This document shows positions 29,250-34,038 of a stretch of DNA of 34,038 nt, one piece after another. The notes below the pieces were generated by a model, which searched no databases, was not told where the DNA came from, and saw only the letters and a list, made by a program, of their open reading frames with translations. Origin of the DNA: Clostridiaceae bacterium BRH_c20a. GTDB taxonomy: Bacteria > Bacillota > Peptococcia > Peptococcales > BICA1-8. A program made the position numbers and the translations under genes. The DNA lies in NCBI GenBank assembly GCA_000961765.1, contig LADT01000081.1, forward strand, positions 1 through 34,038, in the 5' to 3' direction. Every line of letters starts with the position of its first letter. Position 1 is the first letter of the stretch.

Positions 29250-29753
29250 TTAATTCCCATAGCCACCATAAAAATACTTAGGTTCATACATTACTACAAA
29301 GGCATTAGGCTCTAGTTCTTTTATTCTTGCCTCTAGTCCTGCATACCTTTTTTTCTTAACAAGAATATACAGCATATCCTTGTCACCCTTCAAACCACTG
29401 ACTTTCCAATTTGTTATAGCATAATTGTCTTGTCTTAAGGCTTCTACTAGGCAAACTAGATTCCCCTCAGCAATAACCTGCACAATCAAATGTCCCATAT
29501 TAAGTCTTTTCTCAACAATTGAGCCTGTTAAAACCCCTGCTGCATAACCAGCAGAAGCTATTAATATACCAATAATATTATTATTGCCTGTTCCTCCAAT
29601 TGCATAAGCGAATGTTGCCATATATATAAAGTTTTCCGTAGCAGCAATAATTGATGCAATACCCTTTTTACCTCTGATAACCATAATAACTCGGATTGTG
29701 TTCAATGAAACATAAATAGCCATAGCAAAGAAAATGAGAAGATATTGTTGCAT
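29250..29753 (-). CDS. DUF5698/UPF0316 membrane protein
   Basis: 167 residues: three membrane helices (about 5-25, 35-55, 60-80), then a soluble DUF2179-like domain (IVQVIAEGNLVCLVEALRQD ... KKKRYAGLEARIKELEPNAF). The combination is that of the UPF0316/DUF5698 family, thought to be cyclic-nucleotide or other small-ligand sensors by fold, but with no proven role. GGAGGT lies 13 nt upstream of the ATG. It is the first gene of the likely psd operon. Confidence 0.85.
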   Translation of the reverse strand: MQQYLLIFFAMAIYVSLNTIRVIMVIRGKKGIASIIAATENFIYMATFAYAIGGTGNNNIIGILIASAGYAAGVLTGSIVEKRLNMGHLIVQVIAEGNLVCLVEALRQDNYAITNWKVSGLKGDKDMLYILVKKKRYAGLEARIKELEPNAFVVMYEPKYFYGGYGN

Positions 29754-29879
29754 TACTCAGTATTTACCTCCACTCCATTTAGAAACTTTCCAATTATGAA
29801 TCTGCAAGTATTAAGATTCCTGCATTTTTCATTTCATTTTGTTTCATTCAGAATTATCAAGTGTTGCCCGAAGGATTAC

Positions 29880-29958
29880 TGTCATCCTGAGCGATAGAGA
29901 AGGATCCTATGTAGTCAAGAACCTTAGATCCTTCGGTCGTACCTCCCTCAGGATGACA
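29880..29958. repeat. Palindromic intergenic repeat (MITE-like)
   Basis: TGTCATCCTGAG (29880-29891) and CTCAGGATGACA (29947-29958) are perfect terminal inverted repeats around an inner dyad AAGGATC/GATCCTT. The end sequence is shared by palindromic repeats common in many bacterial genomes. It lies between the psd operon and ygiQ. Confidence 0.85.
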
Positions 29959-29990
29959 CAGCAACAATCAGTAGCTTTCATAATAAAGAT

Positions 29991-31829
29991 TTATTTTTTG
30001 GGCTTTCTATTTTTAAAAGTTCTGGTTTCTTTTCTTGATGGTTTAATTAACGCTTGAGGGCCATAGCCTATTAAATCCTTGCGTTCAGCCTTTATTAAGG
30101 CCTCTAAAACAAGACCGTAGTTTTTGGGGTCTCGATACTGTAATAAAGCCCGCTGCATAGCCTTCTCCTTAGCTGAACGGGGGACATAAACTTTTTTCAT
30201 GGTTCTTGGATCAAGCCCAGTATAATACATTGTTGTAGAAAGGCTGCCAGGTGTTGGAATGAAATCCTGTACCTGTTCCGGATTATAACCCATATCTCTA
30301 ATATATTCTGCCAAAAGCACAGCATCTTTTAGGGTACTGCCAGGATGACTAGAAATAAAGTATGGTACAAGGAACTGTTTTTTCTTTAGCTTGTCATTCA
30401 TAACCTGATACCTATTTGTAAACTTTTCATATACTTCTTTGCGGGGTTTACCCATCATATCTAATACCCGAGCTGAAACATGCTCTGGCGCTACTTTTAA
30501 CTGCCCGCTGATATGGTGCTGGCATAATTCCTTCAGAAAATTTTCCTTGGGGTCATTTACAATGTAATCATACCTCAGTCCAGAACGGATAAAGACCTTC
30601 TTAATGCCCGGGATTGTCCTAACTTTACGCAACAACTGTAAATATTCTTGATGGTCTATATCTAAATTAGGGCATGGCTCAGGATGAAGACACTGCTTGT
30701 CTTGACATGCCCCTAATTTTTTTTGTTTTTTACAAGCCATATTTCTAAAATTTGCAGTAGGACCACCTATATCATGGATATATCCTTTAAAACTGGGTGC
30801 TTGAGTTAATAACTGGGCCTCCTCAATTATGGACTCCTGGCTTCGGTTTTGGATAATCCGCCCCTGATGAAAATTCAGAGCACAAAAGGAGCATCCACCA
30901 AAACAGCCTCGATGGCTGGTGATGCTAAACTCAACTTCCTCTAATGCGGGAACGCCACCTTGTTTCTCATATACAGGATGATAGGTTCTCTCAAAAGGAA
31001 AACTAAAAATTTCATCAAGTTCTTTTTGTGCTAAGGGATCGGCTGGCGGCAGCTGGATTAAAAAGCGACTTCCATGAGGTTGAATAACTTTTTTTCCCAA
31101 AAAGGGGTTTTGTTCTCGATATTGTTGCATATAGGCTTTAGCATAATTTATTTTATCTTCACTAACATCTTCAAAACCAGCTGCTAATATATAACCTGGC
31201 TTTTCTGGAAGACTAGTACTAATATAACAGGTTCCCGCTATATTTGTAAGACTTTCAATAGTAGCACCTTGCTCTAAAGCCCTAGCAATAAACTTAATCT
31301 GTTTTTCTCCCATTCCATAAACTAATAAATCTGCCTTTGCATCAAAGAGGATTGACCTTCTTACTTTATCATCCCAATAATCATAATGGGCAAAACGCCG
31401 CAAACTAGCTTCGATACCCCCGATTATTACCGGTACATCTTTAAATGCCTCTTTGACTTTATGGGAATAAACAATTGTGGCTCTGTCCGGACGCAGTCCT
31501 TTTTTTCCGCCTGGTGAGTACAAATCTGTAGACCTTGGCTTTTTGGCTGCAGTATAGTGATTAACCATGGAGTCAATATTACCGCTGGTAACTAAAAAGG
31601 CTAATCTGGGTTTTCCTAGCTTTTTGAAATCATCCACTGTATGCCAATTGGGTTGGGAGATAATTCCCACACTAAACCCTTCGGCTAATAAGACCCTACC
31701 GATTAGAGCAGCTCCAAAACTGGGGTGATCAATATAAGCATCTCCAGAAACGATAATAAAATCAAGGTTGGACCAACCTAATTGTTCCATATCATATTTA
31801 TCAATGGGTAAAAACTTATTTCTACTCAT
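29991..31829 (-). CDS. ygiQ: YgiQ-family radical SAM protein
   Basis: 612 residues, typical length. The N-terminal domain ([39 protein letters not shown]) resembles a B12-binding-type fold. The central radical SAM core carries [20 protein letters not shown], the CxxxCxxC cluster motif. The conserved [23 protein letters not shown] and PYFISSHPG blocks follow. The tail ([14 protein letters not shown]) is strongly basic. The reaction is unknown. CAGGAG lies 5 nt upstream of the ATG. Monocistronic. Confidence 0.95.
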   Translation of the reverse strand: MSRNKFLPIDKYDMEQLGWSNLDFIIVSGDAYIDHPSFGAALIGRVLLAEGFSVGIISQPNWHTVDDFKKLGKPRLAFLVTSGNIDSMVNHYTAAKKPRSTDLYSPGGKKGLRPDRATIVYSHKVKEAFKDVPVIIGGIEASLRRFAHYDYWDDKVRRSILFDAKADLLVYGMGEKQIKFIARALEQGATIESLTNIAGTCYISTSLPEKPGYILAAGFEDVSEDKINYAKAYMQQYREQNPFLGKKVIQPHGSRFLIQLPPADPLAQKELDEIFSFPFERTYHPVYEKQGGVPALEEVEFSITSHRGCFGGCSFCALNFHQGRIIQNRSQESIIEEAQLLTQAPSFKGYIHDIGGPTANFRNMACKKQKKLGACQDKQCLHPEPCPNLDIDHQEYLQLLRKVRTIPGIKKVFIRSGLRYDYIVNDPKENFLKELCQHHISGQLKVAPEHVSARVLDMMGKPRKEVYEKFTNRYQVMNDKLKKKQFLVPYFISSHPGSTLKDAVLLAEYIRDMGYNPEQVQDFIPTPGSLSTTMYYTGLDPRTMKKVYVPRSAKEKAMQRALLQYRDPKNYGLVLEALIKAERKDLIGYGPQALIKPSRKETRTFKNRKPKK

Positions 31830-31889
31830 AAAAACTCCTGTTTTTTCGTTTTATTTATTAATTATAATACCCTATTAAATAGGTAAAAA

Positions 31890-31930
31890 CAAAATAAAAA
31901 AGTCAGAACCTTAAGTCCTGACTTTTTTAT
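31890..31930. terminator. Terminator of the spore-protein gene
   Basis: An 11-bp stem AAAAAAGTCAG/CTGACTTTTTT (31896-31906 with 31918-31928, loop 11) works for the minus-strand SASP gene. Confidence 0.9.
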
Positions 31931-31942
31931 TTTATCTTATAG

Positions 31943-32149
31943 TTATTTGTTACCCATATTTTGTTCGGCAAACTGGATCATCTTTCTAACCATGTAGCCA
32001 CCTACATAACCGTTTTCACGGGAAGACAATGAGCCTTTGTCGGCTTGGTTGTAATTTGACATACCTAATTCGTTAGCAACCTCAAATTTAAATTGGTCTA
32101 AAAAATTACTAGCACCTTGAACTGCAGGTTTATTTGTGTTTCTTGCCAT
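31943..32149 (-). CDS. Alpha/beta-type small acid-soluble spore protein
   Basis: 68 residues. SASPs coat and protect DNA in the dormant spore and are degraded at germination by the protease GPR. The GPR cleavage region FKFEVANELGM and the DNA-binding block DKGSLSSRENGYVGGYMVRK are characteristic. AAGGAGG lies 9 nt upstream of the ATG. Expression is expected in the forespore under sigma-G. Monocistronic. It is direct evidence for a spore-forming host. Confidence 0.96.
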   Translation of the reverse strand: MARNTNKPAVQGASNFLDQFKFEVANELGMSNYNQADKGSLSSRENGYVGGYMVRKMIQFAEQNMGNK

Positions 32150-32286
32150 GTTTTTAACCTCCTTTTATTTTAAGTTCAGTACTATTTTGTGATTTTTTAA
32201 AAATAATATGTATAATTGGAGGTTGTATTTTTTGTAAAAAAATCAAAATTGTACAAAAAAGTCTTAAATATAAATATTCTTAAAAA

Positions 32287-32961
32287 CTACAAAGTTTCCT
32301 TAAGGTTATCCTTGGTAAGTCTAGCTTTTTTAAATAAATAATAATAATCTTTAATACTAGTATGTTGAATTTGGGCGGGATCTTCTTTCATTACAGTATA
32401 GACATGCTGAATTGAAACACCGATTAGAAAGGCGGCTAAAAATGTCCCAATACCTACTAATCCTCCCATGAAATAACCAGTTATAAGGACCGAAGTTTCT
32501 AAAATGCCCCTTATTTTCCAGACAGGTTGTTTAGTCTTTTTAAGTAAACCAACCATTAAGCCATCTCTAGGACCTGAACCTAAGCCTGCGCCCATATAAA
32601 AATAGGTTCCCCAGCCAAAGAGATATAAACCTAAGGACAGCATAAATAATTGCTGACCTAAAGATGATGCTAATGGAATTAAATTATAATCCCGTATTAA
32701 GTCAATAAACAAACCTACTAGGTACATGTTTAAAACGGTGGCAACTCCGGGAACTTCACCCAAAAGTACACATAATAATAACAATACTATTCCTACCAGC
32801 TGACTGATTTGCCCCAAGGACAAGGTGCTATAATTAGTTATCCCGAGGTGTAATACATCCCAAGGAGTTGCACCAAGCTGGGAATGAATTGTAAGAACTA
32901 TAGCTATAGAAAAAACAAAAAGTCCAAAAACGAGCCTAATTAATTTTTTTAAAAAATTCAT
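32287..32961 (-). CDS. YczE/YyaS-type membrane protein
   Basis: 224 residues, five membrane helices. Family blocks: HSQLGATPWDVLHLGI near the N-terminus and its internal copy MGAGLGSGPRDGLMVGL, typical of YczE-like (DUF6198) integral membrane proteins. Both have the Gly-x-x-P/R-Asp arrangement. The function is unknown; transport is presumed. GTGGAGATG lies upstream of the ATG. The gene is 25 bp downstream of the AEC transporter gene on the same strand, probably cotranscribed. Confidence 0.88.
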   Translation of the reverse strand: MNFLKKLIRLVFGLFVFSIAIVLTIHSQLGATPWDVLHLGITNYSTLSLGQISQLVGIVLLLLCVLLGEVPGVATVLNMYLVGLFIDLIRDYNLIPLASSLGQQLFMLSLGLYLFGWGTYFYMGAGLGSGPRDGLMVGLLKKTKQPVWKIRGILETSVLITGYFMGGLVGIGTFLAAFLIGVSIQHVYTVMKEDPAQIQHTSIKDYYYLFKKARLTKDNLKETL

Positions 32962-32986
32962 CTAATCATCTCCACGAAAGATATTA

Positions 32987-33880
32987 TTACACCATAAAGG
33001 ACAAAATTATTGATAAAGTAATCATACTAAATACAGTACTTAAAAAAGTAATACTAGAGACAAAATCTGGTAATACATCATACTCCAAAGCATAAATTGT
33101 GATTATTGCAGCTGTAGGCATAGCTGCTTGTAAAATCATGACTTTTTCCAAAAGGGGATCTAGCGAGAAAAAACTTAAAACAAAAAAAACTAACAAGGGA
33201 GATATTATTAACCTTAAGCTTAAGGCAAGAGATGTTTTAACCCAGTCAAATTTAGTGACTTGGATCTCTGCTAACTGCATACTTAAAGTTATCATTATCA
33301 GGGGAATAGCTCCCTGGGCAAAAAAATCAATGGATTTAAATAATGGATCGGGAAAAGGAAAAGTTGATAATTTAAATAAAATCGGAATATATACCGCATG
33401 AATAATAGGGTTCTGCAAGACCTTCTTTAAGGCTATTTTCCATGATGCTTTCCCTTTAGCTGCAATATAAATTCCAGTCGTACTCATAAAAATTGTATGA
33501 ACTATCATAATTACCACAGAATATTCAAAAGCTACCTGGCCTAAGGCAAGTAAGGCTAAAGGAACACCTATATTTCCGTTATTCATAAAGGATGTAGATA
33601 ATATTAATGCAGTGCTTTCTTTAGTATTGTTTTTTAACAACTTGTTTATTAAATAGTTGATTAAAATTAAACCATGGGTTAAAAGAATTATATATATACC
33701 TATATGCAGGTAATTTATATTCCAGCTTGTTTCGTAAATAGTTTTAAAAACTAAAGCAGGTAAAAAAACATATAAACTAACTGTAGAAACTGTTTTTAAA
33801 TCAAGTCTATACTTTTTTTGCAGTGCAAACCCAAATACAGACATAATAACAATAGGTAAAATCACATTGATAAAAGCCAA
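32987..33880 (-). CDS. AEC-family (auxin efflux carrier-like) transporter
   Basis: 297 residues, about ten membrane helices. Bacterial AEC members export or import organic acids such as malate or malonate. Family-like features are TSFMNNGNIGVPLALLALG (the NxGNxG-P loop in the middle of the first repeat) and MPTAAIITIYALEYD in the second repeat. The start is a TTG with GGGAGG 7-8 nt upstream. First gene of a probable two-gene unit with the YczE-like protein. The substrate cannot be told from sequence. Confidence 0.92.
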   Translation of the reverse strand: MAFINVILPIVIMSVFGFALQKKYRLDLKTVSTVSLYVFLPALVFKTIYETSWNINYLHIGIYIILLTHGLILINYLINKLLKNNTKESTALILSTSFMNNGNIGVPLALLALGQVAFEYSVVIMIVHTIFMSTTGIYIAAKGKASWKIALKKVLQNPIIHAVYIPILFKLSTFPFPDPLFKSIDFFAQGAIPLIMITLSMQLAEIQVTKFDWVKTSLALSLRLIISPLLVFFVLSFFSLDPLLEKVMILQAAMPTAAIITIYALEYDVLPDFVSSITFLSTVFSMITLSIILSFMV

Positions 33881-34038
33881 TTTTTTGTCCTCCCGAGATG
33901 AAGTTGTTTTGAGCTATAAGTTTAATAATAAACTTTATTAAAACTATTAGCAATAGATAGATTCTTCTATACTGTTAATATTTGTTAATAATTAGTTTCC
34001 TAAACAATCTTGAATATTTTGTGGAAATATGCTAATAT
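33881..34038. other. Right-edge intergenic DNA
   Basis: AT-rich, no gene supported. A short dyad AAGTTTA/TAAACTT (33918-33935) lies about 40 bp upstream of the AEC gene and could be an operator or part of its promoter. Confidence 0.4.

Overview
The window looks like a chromosomal segment of an AT-rich, endospore-forming, anaerobic Firmicute (class Clostridia). The evidence is an alpha/beta-type small acid-soluble spore protein (SASP), a CotF-like coat protein, a Spo0E-type phosphatase, a clostridial-style phosphatidylserine decarboxylase, a hemerythrin, and strong Shine-Dalgarno sites throughout. Most genes are on the minus strand. I cannot name the genus.

Layout. 1-2670: DNA polymerase IV, a 47-residue peptide gene, tRNA-Leu(CAA) with a near-consensus promoter and terminator, and a secreted protein with a copper-amine-oxidase N-terminal-type domain. 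2700-5950: decayed mobile-element debris. It includes a chain of frameshifted ORFs resembling a conjugation DNA translocase, a VirD4-type coupling protein gene broken by two TGA codons and frameshifts, and an AbrB/PIN toxin-antitoxin pair. About 3840-5890 is visibly richer in G+C than its surroundings. 6060-7300: a broken CPBP protease gene, a small membrane protein, a cluster of hairpins and an interrupted small membrane gene.

7360-18510: a metal, thiol and sulfur neighbourhood. It holds a cytosolic copper-storage protein with a Met-rich tail, CcdA, an orphan DsrJ-type triheme cytochrome, a VTT-domain membrane protein, lipoproteins, a TauE/SafE permease, a NusG-domain-II protein, CopZ, the CopA ATPase and a DUF2933 protein. 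GC-rich palindromes resembling CsoR-type operators lie near several copper genes. Copper delivery, storage and export (CopZ, Csp, CopA) is the clear functional theme. The link to the cytochrome and sulfur genes is inference.

18700-26750: a Spo0E-like gene, an orphan E1-like ThiF protein between imperfect direct repeats, small membrane and coat proteins, a deletion pseudogene of an alcohol dehydrogenase, a divergent pair of paralogous small genes separated by an AT-rich region with a perfect 19-bp-arm palindrome, a hemerythrin with an altered iron ligand, a gamma-glutamyltransferase homologue with altered substrate-binding residues, and signal peptidase I. 26850-34038: a probable membrane-lipid operon (DUF5698 protein, phosphatidylserine decarboxylase, radical SAM protein, cysteine-free thioredoxin-fold protein, small peptide), then YgiQ, SASP, a YczE-type membrane protein and an AEC transporter.

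No single complete new system is evident. The best leads are the small paralog pair with its palindrome, the repeat-flanked ThiF, the orphan DsrJ beside copper genes, and the two enzymes with changed active-site residues. All identifications come from reading motifs and family resemblance; no database search was run.
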